From contig QVOM02000126.1 in assembly GCA_003586115.2 (NCBI GenBank), positions 8,462,056 through 8,526,055 of the forward strand: a stretch of 64,000 nt of DNA, in the 5' to 3' direction. This document shows, in pieces, positions 37,401-51,900 of this stretch. Source of the stretch: Salvator merianae. Taxonomy: Eukaryota; Chordata; Lepidosauria; Squamata; Teiidae. The notes under the pieces were generated by a model. That model did no database searches and was not told the origin of the DNA. It saw nothing but the letters and a program-made list of their open reading frames with translations. A program made the translations under genes and the position numbers. Every line of letters starts with the position of its first letter. The stretch's first letter is position 1.

Positions 37401-40400
37401 AGGGGGTCTAGCAGCACCTTAGAAACTAACAAAGAGAAAGAAGTTGATACCAGAGCTTTCATAAACTAAGTCTGCTTCATCAGATGCATGAAGGGAAGTG
37501 TCCAGGGATTCCCTTAGACGGTTCATCACAGCATCACTCTTCCTTACAACACTCTGACAAGTTTGCACCTCTGTTCACACATAAAGCCTTAACAATCATT
37601 GTTATACTGAACTTCTTACCTCATCCCCACACCCAGAGTTTTGCATTTCTGTTGCTATTCACTCACACAGCTTGCCTATATAGGTCTGTCCCTGGATTTT
37701 AAAAGAATTCAATCATTCTCTAAGTTGAACCAAAACGGCTGGATTATTAATTAGAGCAATTACAAAATAATACTCTGGGGAAAAAACACTGAATAAGCAC
37801 TTCATCATCTGCATTTAGCTCCAGAGCCAATGAGGGAAGAGAATATAAAGCTACTTCTTATTTGAGTCTTGCTCAATATGTATGGCTGTGAGATAATGAA
37901 TTAATCCAACTTTATCTAGCAAGTGCTCATAGCAAGTGCTCAAGATACATGAGTGCTCTAATCCCCCTCACATCTTCCACACAAAATGCATGTGCAATGA
38001 GAACTACTTTCTTCACCCAAAGGCAAGACAACCACCCTAACCCCAAGTAATTCACATGTACTAACTTAAAAGCAATTATGTGTTAAAGATTTGCTGGATC
38101 ACAGTCTTCAACTGCTATATCCTGTGTATCAGTTTCTCTTTCCAACAATATAGTTGCTTTACCTTCAGAATGTCATGCATTTCTCTCTTCAGTTGCCCAA
38201 GGTCATGAAGTACCTCGTCTGCCTTCTTAGCAGTTCTCTCAATGGGGTTGAGATTCTGAACTGTGCTTTTGAACGCAGGAAAGGGGGCCGGTTTTAGACC
38301 ATTGGATCTGCTATGAAGAATTGTAAGCAAATGTTAGCTATTTCATCTCAGGTTTGCCATTGCTTTTCTTCTCTTAGACATCACTTAGATAAATCAGCAG
38401 TGAGTCCAAGTTGATTGGACCAATAGCTGACCTACAGTATTAGGAATGCCTTAGGAACAGAGTACATCCCATTAGAATTATGAGTACGGTTCAAGCTGCA
38501 GAACTCCAGAAACAAAGATCTTCCTGTACAACAAAATGCATAGAAATGTAGAAAGACTACGACCAATATATTCCCCCTACTGGTGGCCTGTAACAAACAC
38601 TGATAACTACTTTCCCCTTCTTACACTGCCCTTTTCTACCGTGCTTGCCACAAAAATGCAACTGAGTACAAGGCAAATTCTTATTTCACCCAAGCCACAT
38701 GTGAACATAAGAGGAGCTCGGCTGGATCAGGCCAAGGCCCACCTAGTCCAGCATCCCATCTCACAAAGTGGCCCACTGGACATTCTTAAGCAGAAGATGA
38801 AGACAAAACCTTCACCTGCTCTCAACTCCCTACAAATGGTCTTTAAAGGCACCCTGACTGTCTCTCCAAACTGGAGGTGATACCTAGGCACCCATTCTAG
38901 ATAAGAACATAAGAAGAGCCCTGCTGAATCAGACCACAGCCCATCTAGTCCAGCATCCTGTTTCACACAGTGGTCCACCAACGGCTTCTAGGCATTCCCA
39001 AGCAGAAGACAAATGCAAAATCTTCACCTGCTCTTGACTCCCTGCAAATGGTCTTTAGAAAGGGAGAATTTTTTTACTTGACCTGAAGTTGCAGTCCCTT
39101 CTTTCAAGTGCACTTGCACAGAAAACAGTTTCCTTTCCTAACCCTCTTTCTTTCAGGCTCATCTTTGTTCTATTTACTCTCACCTTCAGAAATCAGACTA
39201 GTATTGTCAGAGTTGAGAAGTTAAAATGGAGAATTGTGAAACAGAGAATTGTGGGAAATTTGCCATTAAACCCATACAGCTGAAGTGTGCCTGTTTAAGC
39301 CACATGCAGGTGTTGATGTGAAGACGGGAAGCAGGCAGATAAGGCAGGTGTAAATGCTGGACTGTAGCTTTAAGTCTCCTTGCACCACTTCTCTGTATCT
39401 CTCATTAAGGATAAACTTCAGGTGAACTTAACAGCTCACAGAATTAACTGATACTTAGAGATATGATAGCTTATTAGCATCCTTCAGATGTGATTGGTTA
39501 ACTATAAATGAATATGTATACCTAAACCATGTATATCTTTGTTTGCTCACATTTCACTTCCATTATAAGCGTGTTTTAAAAATCACAAGGTGCAACTCCA
39601 TTTTGCTTTTATGGCATTCTAAGTAGCCGCCTTAGTGGGCTAATAATAAAAAATTTGCAGTGTTGCCTTGATTCTCTTTTTGGTCCACTTTGATTTTTTC
39701 GACAGTACTAGTAGGGAAATACAATGTTACAAGAGTTGTATCTTGCCACAGTTAGATAGAAAATATTCTTTTTACTGTAACAATTGTGAACGCCTCATTG
39801 CTATTGCCATAGTAATTTTGTTTCTGTATTTAGCTTTTTCCTTCCAATAAAACCATTCTTCTAGAACTCTCTGGAGTTCTGCCCTCCTTAGCCAACCTTC
39901 CCCGAGTTTCATTCACTAGACATATCCTGTGAGACCAAACCCCAAGTTCAGAGGTCCATGATGAACAATGGGGACCCCGAAACCTGAATTGTAGCCAAGT
40001 TCTGATTAGAGCTGAGGTTAGGATACTGCTACTATTCAAATAAAACACAGGTCAGTTGCAAAATGTTTCGATTTTAAAATACAGTAGAATACACTAAAAA
40101 GCTAACAGCTTGAAACTGCCTTCCTTCTCCAGATGTTCTGAACTAGGGCTCCTACCAGCTCCAGCTGGAGCCATAAGGCAGGTTCTTACCATTCTCTTCC
40201 CAAAGACCCTGGTCGTACACCATTCTTCATAGGCTCATTCTGAGGTGACACAGCGAATGGGATTTCTTGATCATTTAGGATCTGCTCCAGAAGCCTTCCT
40301 CCACCTGTCAGAGGAAAAAAGGAGGGCTACTTAACTTCTGATATCAGACAAGAGCAGCAAAGGGCAGCCTCAATCTTAAGGAAGTTCAGATACAGCGAGA

Positions 40401-40918
40401 CATAAGTGCTTTAAATAAATGAAAACTAAATGCTTGTCTAAGAAACCCAGAATGGACATTCTTGTGCAAAACGGTAGTAGCAGAACAGATAATACAAGGC
40501 AACAGAGGTGTCCAGATTGGGTTTTTTCTATCTCCTTTGACTCTTCTCCCCATATCTTACCCAGAGTCCCTCCATAAGACGACTGATGAATGTTCTCCTT
40601 CTCTCCTACAGAATTCTCTCTCTTTGATATTTTTTGAGCTATTTTAGCATCTTTAGATACTGGCACAGGAGCAAATCTTCGTGGTGCCGGAGTCTTCAGC
40701 GGGGACTTCTGCCTATGAATGCCATGGTTTTCAAACTGCTGTGAATATGCTAGAATATAGGATAAAATAATATTTTATCTCTTAAAAATAGACATTTTAA
40801 GGACAACTGCAAGTGGAAGAGGCAGTTCGAAACCATCAAAACCACATCATCACTTAGAAGCATTGCATCGAGAAGAACCCACCTCAACCACAGACACTAG
40901 TCTATTCAATAGTGAAAA

Positions 40919-41003
<85 letters not shown>

Positions 41004-44000
41004 ATGTATATATACATATACATACATACATATACACACACATGCCCAAACCTGAACATGCTTAAGTAGGATGGGGTGGGGGAGAAGAGATAAGTCCTAC
41101 AAAACACACCTTACCTGTCAAATATTAAGGATTTTCCCCCCTAACATGCTATACTATAAAGTTATCATTTGTTTGCCTTATGCCTATAACCCAGAGATGC
41201 GTTGAACCAGCTTGCTTTAAGCTAGTTTGCTAGTGAACACCTTCCCGGTCCAAACTGGTCTTAAAGTTCAAGTCAAAACTTTGGCAATCCAGTTCAGGTC
41301 CCCTCATAAAGATCTCTCCATGGCAACCAAGCACCCGCCCTCTGGACTGTTCCTACCTGCCTGCCCACTTGGCTGAGGTCTTCTCTGCCGCTGCATGAAC
41401 AGTTCTGAAGTGCCACAGCCCACTCCTGGGCGCTTCTACCGCTTGGGCCTATAGACGCGGTGCATGCGCCTGCCTCGCTATAGGTCCCAGCAGGCCATGG
41501 GGTGCGTCTACGCAGCACCATCAATTGCATTCAAGGATGTACAGGCCTGCAAGCTGGTCCAACTGCTGGTACAGTTCAGTTTGATGCAAACTAAATCTGC
41601 CAGAAGCGGCTCACGAGCATCTCTACTGTAATCCTTTACCTGCAAACCCACTCCAATAAGCCTTGTAATCTAGATAATGCAGTGTGAACAGCAGCCTTCC
41701 TTTTTCAGAACAGAAACAACTGAACCAAGTGTTTAATAACTCTAGAAGCATAAAATAGTCCCGGTCTGCAGGAGAGATGGGAAAAGAGTTGCTATGGGAA
41801 TGGAGATAGAAAGGCTGGCAGAAAGTTCATTCAATCTGGAGTTTTGAAACGGACGATACAGAACTTTTAGACTGTTTTTTTAATTTTGTTTTTGTTTTTT
41901 AACTACAACTGTCTTACGTTCCCTTTCTGGGAGTAAAAAAGCTTCTTTCTGCTCTTTGATTAAGTGGCTATTTCTGGTATCTTAACTGTTCGTTAAGAGG
42001 GAAGAAGCCTCCTGTTAGGACCGGGTGGTAATGGTGGAAAGTGTACCCTTTGACCATTTGCCATTGATAGTTCTTTGTGTTCTGCGCAGATCTACATTCA
42101 TGCGAAATTTATAACAGCCGCCAAAATGCTCTTACTTTGCACTGGGACTGCACTGGAAGAAGGAATGTCCCACTGACGAACGGAGCCTGGGTTGGCAAGC
42201 AACTCTCCTGCAGCATGTTTCGCTGTTCCTGTGAAAGGAGCCGTACGGACACCTTGGAAGCCACCAGAGTTCAGCGCGGAGCTAATTAAATGGGACTGGG
42301 AAGAAACGAGCAGAAGAAAACTCCAGTTTCAAAACACAAAATGCTTGGCAAAGACTCTGTATGTACGAACATGGCATCCTGCGTCAAGTCAAGGGATTCC
42401 TGTCTAAGAGGGCCCACTGACAGTGCCACTGGCTAGGTGAGCACAGAGGGGGTTGGCCTCCTCTGAAAAGCAATGTGGATCAATTGGGTTCTGTTGTGAA
42501 GGGATCCCAGCAAAACGGAAAGCGATGCAGAGCTGGAAAAACAAAATCAACGTGGGAGGAAGGTTTGGGTTTGGGTCCAAACCTGTTTAGCTCCAAACCC
42601 GTTTGGCCAGCATCTAACATAGTGTTCACTTTTAACTTTAGTGACAAGAAAGGTGCCATTACCCATGAAAGCAGAACAAGCAGCAGTGGGGTTGAATTAC
42701 AAGGCAAATTCTGGTTAAATATCTGCAAGAAAAAACTTACTTCCTGCAGGGGGAGTTCAACAATGGAATCGACATCTAAAATTCGTAGTGGCGCCTCTCA
42801 GTGGATTTGTCCAAGTGGAATCTGAACAAGCATTGGCAGAAGATGCTTTGATCTGGACTTGTCTGTAGGCACCGGTCCTAAATGGCCTTTTTCTCCTCTA
42901 TGACTTTCTCAGCAATTGGGAGCCTATGGGCCTCCAAGCAGTGCAGGATTCCAAGTATGATCAGCACCAGCCAGTATGGCCAATATATATGGGTGTAAGA
43001 GTACATCGGGAACTGCCATGCAGAAGGAGTTGCAGAGGACATAAGTACACAAGAGAAGCCCTGCTGGATCAGGCCACAGCCCACCCAGTCCAGCATCTTG
43101 TTTCACACAATGGCTCACCAATTGCTTCTGGGCATCTCAAGCAGAAGATGAAGGCAAAACCTTCACTTGCTCTCAACACTCTGCAAATGGCCTTTTGAGG
43201 CATCCTGCCTGTCTCTCCAACCTGGAGGTGGTACCTGGGCATCCATTCTAGTAGTCATTGATACACCTGACCTCCATGAATTTGTCTAACCATTTCTTAA
43301 AGCTATCCAGACTGACTGCTGTCACTACCTCTCCCAGTAGTAAATTCCACACACAGATAACCCTCTGGGTAAAAAGATACTCCCCCTTGTGGGTCCTAAT
43401 GCTCTCCCCCATCAGCTTCATAGAGTGCCCCCTGGTCCTAGTGTAGTGCAATAGAGAAAAGAATTTCTCTCTGTCCACCTTATCCATACTGTGCATGATT
43501 TTATATACTTCAATCAGGTCCCCTCTTAAACACCATTTTTCAAGGCTGAAGAGGCCAAGATGTTGCAGCCTGATCCCCTTGATCATTCTGGTTGCCCTTT
43601 TTTGCACTTTTTCCAGTTCAGCAATGAGGTGGTTTTCCAGATAAACAGAAGAGAAGGTAGTTTTCCCAACTCCACTCCCTCAAAAGCCTCTCCTGGTACA
43701 GAAAGTGTTCTAAATGGACTGGGAAGTCATTGGAAAAGCACTGCCAGTGACAGAAGCAAGAAAGTTATCTGAGGCCAACTTCCTTCTGGGCACTGTATCA
43801 GGCTCTGACCTTGGGATGTTAATCCAAATAGGTGGTAAGTTTACCCCCCCCCCCAAAGAAAAATATACCTCTGATGTAAAAAAACAAGTAAATCCAGCAG
43901 CAGTTTACATTTCTCTCCCAGTACCTGAAGATTCATTTGCTGCTGCTGCAGTTTTTCCAGGTGCTGGATTCGCTGTTCCATAAACAGGCCGATCTGCTTT

Positions 44001-45957
44001 TCAAGTTCTTCAATCCTTCGGTGGCACGGGGGCCGCTCAGGAGCCTGCGACTTCAAGCTGGCTTGTTGCTTTGCAAGACGCTGCAGCTGCCTGTCTGTCT
44101 CCTGCAACTTTTTAAGGATTTCGGAAACAGAGCTGACTTTTGCTTCTAATTCGCTCTGGACCTGAACGAAAAGACAAGCCGTAAATCTGAGGCAGTGAAA
44201 CCTTTGTTCTTCCAAGCTCCAGTTGACTGAGTAAAATGAATTAACAGGATGAGGACTCTTTACAAACACCGTAAATAAAATCTGCAACTTTATTAAAAAA
44301 AAGAGAGACAACAGCATTAAAATGGTCTGTTTCTTACTACAAGTAGACTCTACCATTAAAACGGAGGCATGGTGGCACAGGTGGCTAAGGCACTGATCTT
44401 TCAATAGGAGGATTGGAGTTCAAGGCCCCTGTCTGCCGTGTAGAGGGGATGAGCGCCCTCTACTGGCCTCTAGCTCCAGCCAACCTAGCTGTTCGAAAGC
44501 AAGTAATTGCAAGTAGATAAATAGGGAGCATCACATTGTGTGATGCGGAAGATAGACAGATGTAAACCTTCAGGTGAAAAATAACCTTGTAAGCCGCTTT
44601 GAGTCACCTTCAGCCGAGAAAAGCAGGGTATAAAAAAAACCCCAAAAAACAACCAAAACCAAGTATGAAACACACTCTGCTGACCACATACTAAGATTTA
44701 AGACAGATTAGAAAACCTTTTCTCTAAAATGGGCAACTCTGACTTTTCACTTAGCGTGGCACATGCTATGGTTATTGTGCAGGCAAAACCTATTCAGGTA
44801 ATGTCTGAGAAAGCATTTACAACTGGTGATTTCTGAGCTATCTGGATGCTCTGTCTTTGCCACACCTCTGCCTAACTACTGGAAAAGTTTGCTGGAGTGC
44901 GAGTAACTCAATTTACATGAAGCCTCTTTTCTCTGCCACTGAGATCAATCTTAGCCCAATATTCTGTGTGATCATCCTGACCAGGAGAAGGCCGCACGAA
45001 ATGTATAAATCCTCCTGTCCCCTCCCTTCACCTTGTTTTCTTCAGCATTCATTCTCTCCACTTCCCTCAAACTTTGCTTTCCCTTTGCTAGTATGTGTTT
45101 TATAAATCAGATGCACCACATAAAGTACATAAAAGGAGCCCTGCTGGATCAGGCCATGGCTCATCGAGTCCAGCATCCTGTTCAACACAGTGGCCCACCA
45201 ATTGCTTCTGGGCATCTGTAGCAGAATACTCCCCGCAAAAGGGCTTTACAGACATCCTGCCTGTCTTTCCAACCTAGAGGCAGTACCTAGACAATCCATT
45301 TGTGCATTTTCCCAGATGTCTCTCTTCCAAGAAGGCACACGTTTCTGACCAAACAGTAGTTATGGAACATTTCTGGGCCTAGGGATATGTTCTCCAGAAG
45401 GAAGAGAACCAATACGTCCACGATGAACACAAGAACACAAAGACAAAGCTTCATCGGTCTTGTTGGGAGCGTGATGAAGACGAACTGGGGATGGTGCCAA
45501 TTCTGATTTCCCTTTATATGGCTGGTGCTACCTAGCATCATGCTTGGGTTGGGACAGGCAACACAACCCTATGGTTCATTCCTCCTGAGAACGACTTAGA
45601 ATATCTTGGCAATAGAAGAAGAAGAAGAACTTGGTTTTTATACCCTGCTTTTCTCGGCCGAAGCTGACTCAAAGTGGCTTACAAGGTTATTTTTTGCCGG
45701 AAGGCTTACATCTATCTATCTTCCACATCACACAAAGTGATGCTCCCTATTTATCTACTTGCAATTACTTGCTTTTGAACAGCTAGGTTGACTGGAGACC
45801 AGTAGAGGGCACTCATCCCCTCTACACGGCAGGCAAGGGCCTCAAACTCCAATCCTCCTATTAAAGATCAGTGCCTTAGCCGCCTGCGCCACCGTGCCTC
45901 CAAGTGCTTGGCACCAAGTCCTGTAGCCCATTTTTTACATGATGCCTAGAGATGCAT

Positions 45958-45993
<36 letters not shown>

Positions 45994-48900
45994 GCATCTG
46001 ACATCATCCTTATTAACCCAGCAATGCCCAATCCAATATGAAATTCATCTGCACCTTGTTAAACAGGTATCAGGTTCACTTAAGTCTGGCTTCTTGGGAA
46101 CAATCTATCTGGTGTGGGCCACCTTCATGGTAGCCATGTTAGGACCATCAAAGCTTTTTGCCTCACTGAAGTCTGGAAGTTCCACCACCACAACATGGAG
46201 GCTATGGTAGAGCAAGGTACTAATTAAAACAATTCCACACTCCGTCATTTCCCAAATTTTCATGGTTAGGATCTGAATCCGCAAGGATCTCAAAACTCTA
46301 GTCTTTGCATCTGGTGGACCATACAACAGCAAAAGAATACAAACAGGAATAAAAACAAGAATAAATCGGTTACATACTTTGAGAAATGGAGCTGTAGAAG
46401 CAATGGCTGCGGCCGTCGCAGCTGCTATGGTGGAAGCTGAATCCACATCATTATGTGTTGTCCTGGCACTGTCTGTTTTCTCAGGGCATCCACTATCCAG
46501 AAGCTGTACCTTCACTTCTTTAAATACAGGAAGATTTTGAATTCTAAAAAGTCAAAGGGACAGGCAAAGGTTTGCATTTTTTTTTAAGTGAACTAATTTC
46601 CATTCAGCGGCGGTACTTAATACACTTAGAGAGCCACTGAGTGTCAGCAAAACCAGTTGTTCACTTAGCTCAGTAGAGTTCCCTGTGGCATCACGAACGG
46701 AGCTTTTCCTACTGTCCTTATCCAAGTTCCTTTACACTAGAAAAGCTAGTTAGGGAATAGATCATCAGAGTAGCCCTGCTGGATGAGGCCACACTCCACC
46801 TAGTCCAACATTCTGCCTCACATAGTGGCCCACCTATTGCTTCTGGACCTTCCCAAGCTGATGACTCCCTGAAAATGGCCTTCAGAGGATATTGCTTTCT
46901 CCCCAACCTGAAGGCAGTACTTAGACATCAGTTCTAATTGGGACTGATACACCTGTCCTCCATGAATTTGTCTAACCTTTTGTTAAAGCTATTCAGGCTG
47001 GGTTGCTCTCACCACCTCTCATCTTCTGATAGTAAATCCCATAGACAGATGTCTTGATGGGTGAATAAATCCTTCCCCTTGTCAGTTCTAACTTTTCTGC
47101 CCATCAGCTTCAAAGAGTGCCCTCTGGTTCTAACGTTGTGTGATAGAGAAAGTAATTTTTCTCTATCCACCTTCCCCTTGTCAGTTCTAACTTTTCTGCC
47201 CATCAGCTTCAAAGAGTGCCCTCTGGTTCTAACGTTGTGTGATAGAGAAAGTAGATCACCTCTTAAAGGCTGTCTTTCAATGTGGAAAAGGGCTAGACTT
47301 TGCAAACTAATTTTGTAAAGGAAATGTTCCAGACCCTTGATCATTCTGGCTGCCCTTTTCTTCATTTTTTCCAGTTCCACAATATCCTTTCTCAGATGTG
47401 GTGACCAGAACTGCATATAATATTGCAAATGTGGCTTCACCAAAGATTTATAAGGAAGCACCACAATGCTCGCAGATTTATTTTCTATTTCTTTCCCAAT
47501 TCTCCCTAGCATTGAACTTGCTTTTTTCACTGCTGCTGTGCAATGAGTCAACGCCGTCATTGAGCTGACAACCAGAACACCAAGATCCCTTTCCTGGTTT
47601 GTCACAGAAAGCTCAGCCCCATCAGTTTATAGGTGTAACTGGAGTTCTTGGCTCTAATGAGCATTACTTTGCACTTAATAAAATTGAAGTGCATTCACTG
47701 CTTGATTGCCTACTTACCCTGTGTCAAGAGATCCATCTGGAGCTCTTCACAATCACTTTCAGTTTTTACCACCCCAAAGAATTTAGTATCATCAGCAAAT
47801 TTTGCTCGTTCACTACTGAGTCATTCTTCTAGACCATTATGAATTTAAAACACAGGTCCCAATACCGAACATTGGGGGAACCCACTTTTTACTTCCCTAC
47901 ATTCTGAGAACTGTCCATTTATTACTACTCTCTGTATCCTGTCCTTTAGCCAGTTACCAATCCAAGACAGGATATATCCTCTTATTTCATGACTGATGAA
48001 TTTATTCAGGAGCATTTGATGAGGGACTTTGTCAAAAGCCTTCTGAAAGTCTAGACAGACAATGTCGACTGGATCACCACTATTCATGTGCCCGTTGGCA
48101 CAAAGAATTATAACAAGCTAATAGGGCATGATTTGTCTTTGCAGAAGTCATGCTGATTTTCCTTCACCAAGGCTTGCTCTTCTATGCATGTACTTATTTT
48201 TCCCCCCTAATAATGTTTTCCATTACTTTACCTGGAACTAATGTTAAGCTGACCAGTCTGTAATTTCTTGGATCACCCTTGATCCTTTTTTGAAGACTGG
48301 TGCCATAGTTGCTACCCTCCAGTCTTTAGGCTAGAAAATTAGCAATTTCACATTTGAGTTCCTTAAGAACTGCATGAATGCCATCTAGTCCCGGTGATTT
48401 GATAGCATTTAGTTTATTAAGACACATAAGGACTTCCTCTCTGGTTACGTTTATCCAATTTAACTCTTCTGACTCCCTCCCTGAAAGTATAGACTCAGCA
48501 GCAGGCATACGTCCTCTGTCTTCCCCAGTGAAAAGAGAGGCAAAGAGTTCATTTAGCCTTTCTGCAATTTCCATGTCCTTTTTAATTATCTCTTTGGTTA
48601 AGAGAACAACAGAGTGTCCCTAATATTAGACTTCCTTTCTGACCTGGTATTCTTACCCACAACACTTCTATGGATGGGTCTAATTCACCTAGACATGCCA
48701 GTTCATAGGATTCTATGTCTTCTTTAATGTACATCACCTCCAATTCACCCTTTCCTGTACAGTTTGTAAGCTGGGATAACTGTATCTATTGGCTTTCACC
48801 AAAAGTTACCTAAGTCTTTCTTACAAAAAAAAAAAATCGCTTTGAAGGGGGCAGAAGACACATTCATATGAACACTAGAGTCTGTATTTCCACATATCAA

Positions 48901-51900
48901 CCATAAGACCTAGTAGATACTGAACACACTAATGCATATGAAGTGAGCTGCATGGTATCTCAGACCACATCAACTGTGAATGTGATGTTGTCCTTCAGCA
49001 CTCAACTTTACCACTGACCAGCCTACAAATACCTTATCCTGTTGTCTATCCTTGCTGTTCACTGATACTCACAATGCTATGGAATTGATTCATTTTTTTC
49101 TTTCATAGGATGACTGAATTGTCCTGTTCCCGCAGTCCTATACTGAGCAGCACTGAATCCTAGGAGCTACGGAGTTTGAAATCAGCCCTATTATCAGGGT
49201 GTTAACCAGTGGGAGTGACCACATATTGTGTGCTAAGATCTTTGGGGGGGTAAAAAAACACTGAATTAATCCATCTCAGGCTTGACAAAAACTTCCATTT
49301 CTTCATAATCACATTTTGTAATGTTTTGGGGCCAGGTGTCATTTTAAGCACCTTAAGAGACCAACTGACTCAGTGGTCATTGCAAAATTAGCACGAGTCC
49401 AGTTTAGTTTTCTCTGTTCTGCTTTATGTGAGATCATCAGTTTAGTTGGGAACACTGCCAAGTTAGTCTAAAGAAAAAGTCAAACTATTAGAAAAACAGA
49501 CAGAGCTATTTCTCCTGTGATCCTCTTTGCGTGAAAAACACCAGAAGGGGAAGATATTAGTTGTGAGGTTTTTGAATGGCTGCTATAAGTTGATAGACAT
49601 GAAGTGAGAAGAGAACCCACTGTAAGCACTGATTCGTCTTCAGCTCCACCTTCTGAGAACTGAGAGCTACTAATAAGCAGCCTCTTTCCCACTACAGAGA
49701 AAGTAGCAGGTCCTCGCTATTTCCAGCATTTAGGGACTCATATTACCTCTGCTTGAATACAGCTCTTACAGCCTCCTTCTGTCCGGTGTCATATTGGGAG
49801 ATAAACATGTCAGCTGCTGTAGAAGAGAGCACACAAATTATGCCTAGATGAATCTGAACCACACAAATAGAACCACACAAAAATAGAAGGGCCAGTGCAA
49901 ATACTGGTTGCTGTCAGAATTGTATTGCACAGCAAACTAAAATCTTGGAAGTACATACCACCTTCCTAAAACCAAAGCGCGCACAAAATATGACTGGAGA
50001 TTTCTGGAATATCTGAACCTATTACTTAAAAAGCCATTTTCAAGAAGAATATGGTGAGGAACACAACAGCCTCTTCCCAGTTTAGGATCTCCTAGTTCCA
50101 CTATTATTTCCTGCGCACAGCCAATGACCTTGGAGAGCAGGTGAGCCAGCCCAATTTTTTACCTATCCTATGAGTGTAGAATATGCTGGGTGGGAAGATA
50201 GACTATAAGCATGAATTATTCCCCCTCTCTCATATTTCTTGGAGCTCTCACATGTGCCAACTGTTTTTCTGCAGTCTGTTACAGAACTTGCCTAAATTAT
50301 AAACACCTCAAGACAGTTGGCTGGCGAAGCAGCAAAGAAATAAATACATAAACACACAGAAGTACAGAAAACAAAGACATACCACCCACTAAAAAAGCAA
50401 CGCTTCACTTAAAAAGGGAGTAAAATTACTTCAACTTAAAAATGCAAATATCTGAGGAATCCGGAAAGGCAAAAAGCGCTAGGTAAGACTCCTTACAGAA
50501 CACATTGCAAAAAGGAGAAGGACTTTGTCACGCTTTGATGATGGCTCGTTAAAAGTTAAAGATTAATATTCTGAACACAACTCAGAAATAGCTAGCACTT
50601 CAAATCATTTATCTCATAGGAGAATTTAACAGATTGCATTTCAAACTAATGTACAATACAAAGCACAGAAGTAGTTTGTCACTGATTTCTTCCAGGGAAT
50701 GCAAGAAATCAGTCCCTAAGTGCTGAATGCTGCTTACTTCTAGGAAAGGGACTTAGGGTTATACTGACAATCATTACATGCCAGCTATAAAAAGGTGTCA
50801 GGTGAACTTTTGCTACCATATAGTGTCCCAGAAGGTTCCCCCAAAGCATATATGGCTCCTAAGCTGAAAAAGTCTCTCCACAGTGCTCTAGAATATTATA
50901 GTGTTGCAAGATAAAGTCAGACCAAAGTACCTCTATTCAACTTTAAGCACTTCAGCTAAAAATACTGTTCCTGCTGTTTACTAATTCTAGTCCTTCCTAA
51001 AATATGGAAATATTATTTCTATGAGAACAGATGCAGAAGCTGGCTGAAAAAAAATTCAAGTATCTGAGAAATAAAACAAGATTAGTGAAATATAATATAT
51101 ATAACATAATCTCAATTTTTTTTTAAAAAAAGTATTTGGTAATAAAATAATATTTTCATCATCAAAGCAGCCTCAACCTCTCCCTGTGTTAGGGTGAGTG
51201 ATCTATGCTCCCTGCCCAGCTCCAACCTCAGAAAATGGGCTCCTTTGCTCTGCCTTGGTCAGCAATGAGGATAATGATGTTAGAGAGCATAAACAGACAC
51301 TGAAAAACACTTGAGCAGAGCCAGTCACCAAGTTTATTTTATGAATGCTAGCAGAACAGACAGAAATAAAGTTCTCTGCATCCTACTCCCTTCCAAGACA
51401 AAGAAACTTTATGGGAAAAAATGAAACATATCAAAAATTATTTTGTAGCAGACCTAGCAACTACATAGCAAAAAACTAGATGTGTGTATGTGGGGGGCGG
51501 ATTTCTGACAATCTTTTTACTCTTCTGAACAAAATATAAGCAGTGCAAGTGCATTACTTACTTACAGGTAAGCCTGTTGGGATTTAAATCTAAGCAATGA
51601 TCATTCTAAACAGTAACAAATGGCAATTCTAGGTCTTTTCTGTACTTACCTATCCACGGTCAGAATCAGTGGGTCTGGAACAGCCAGAGGTCTCAAAGAT
51701 GCACACTAACATGTGGATTGATGAGGCCCAGAAACTAACAACATGAGGCCTTATTCCAGAATTAAGGTAAGTGCAGAAAGGGCCCTAGACAATCATGAGC
51801 TTATTCTTCCCCCGTCGTACTCAGATATGAGTTCGATAGGGGTCTCCTGCCAGGTGCTGCCTCCCCTCAAGACACACAGAATCAGAAGGGGCAATGCAAA

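Larger units (their letters stand above)
36871..42135 (-). other. KIAA0586 introns 7-10
   Basis: Fold-back repeat, CR1-clade tails, solo LTR copy 3 and the TG/TA microsatellite. About 41190-41620 has GC-richer sequence with CAGAGATGC / GCATCTCTACTG near its ends, possibly an old DNA element; not demonstrated. Confidence 0.55.
42296..49746 (-). other. KIAA0586 introns 4-6
   Basis: CR1-clade LINE copies, SINEs C and D, and a poly-A run. About 48640-49740 shows nothing recognised. Confidence 0.6.

Noticed and set aside
40850..41107. Open frames rich in Ile/Thr/His and Val/Cys/Tyr on both strands
   Set aside because: They are translations of the TG/TA microsatellite.
41190..41630. Possible hAT element with CAGAGATGC / GCATCTCTACTG ends
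   Set aside because: The 8 bases flanking each end do not match, and the arms are not clearly complementary beyond the tips.
47009..48574. Minus-strand frames of 80-198 residues
   Set aside because: They are pieces of a CR1-clade LINE ORF2, not a cellular gene.
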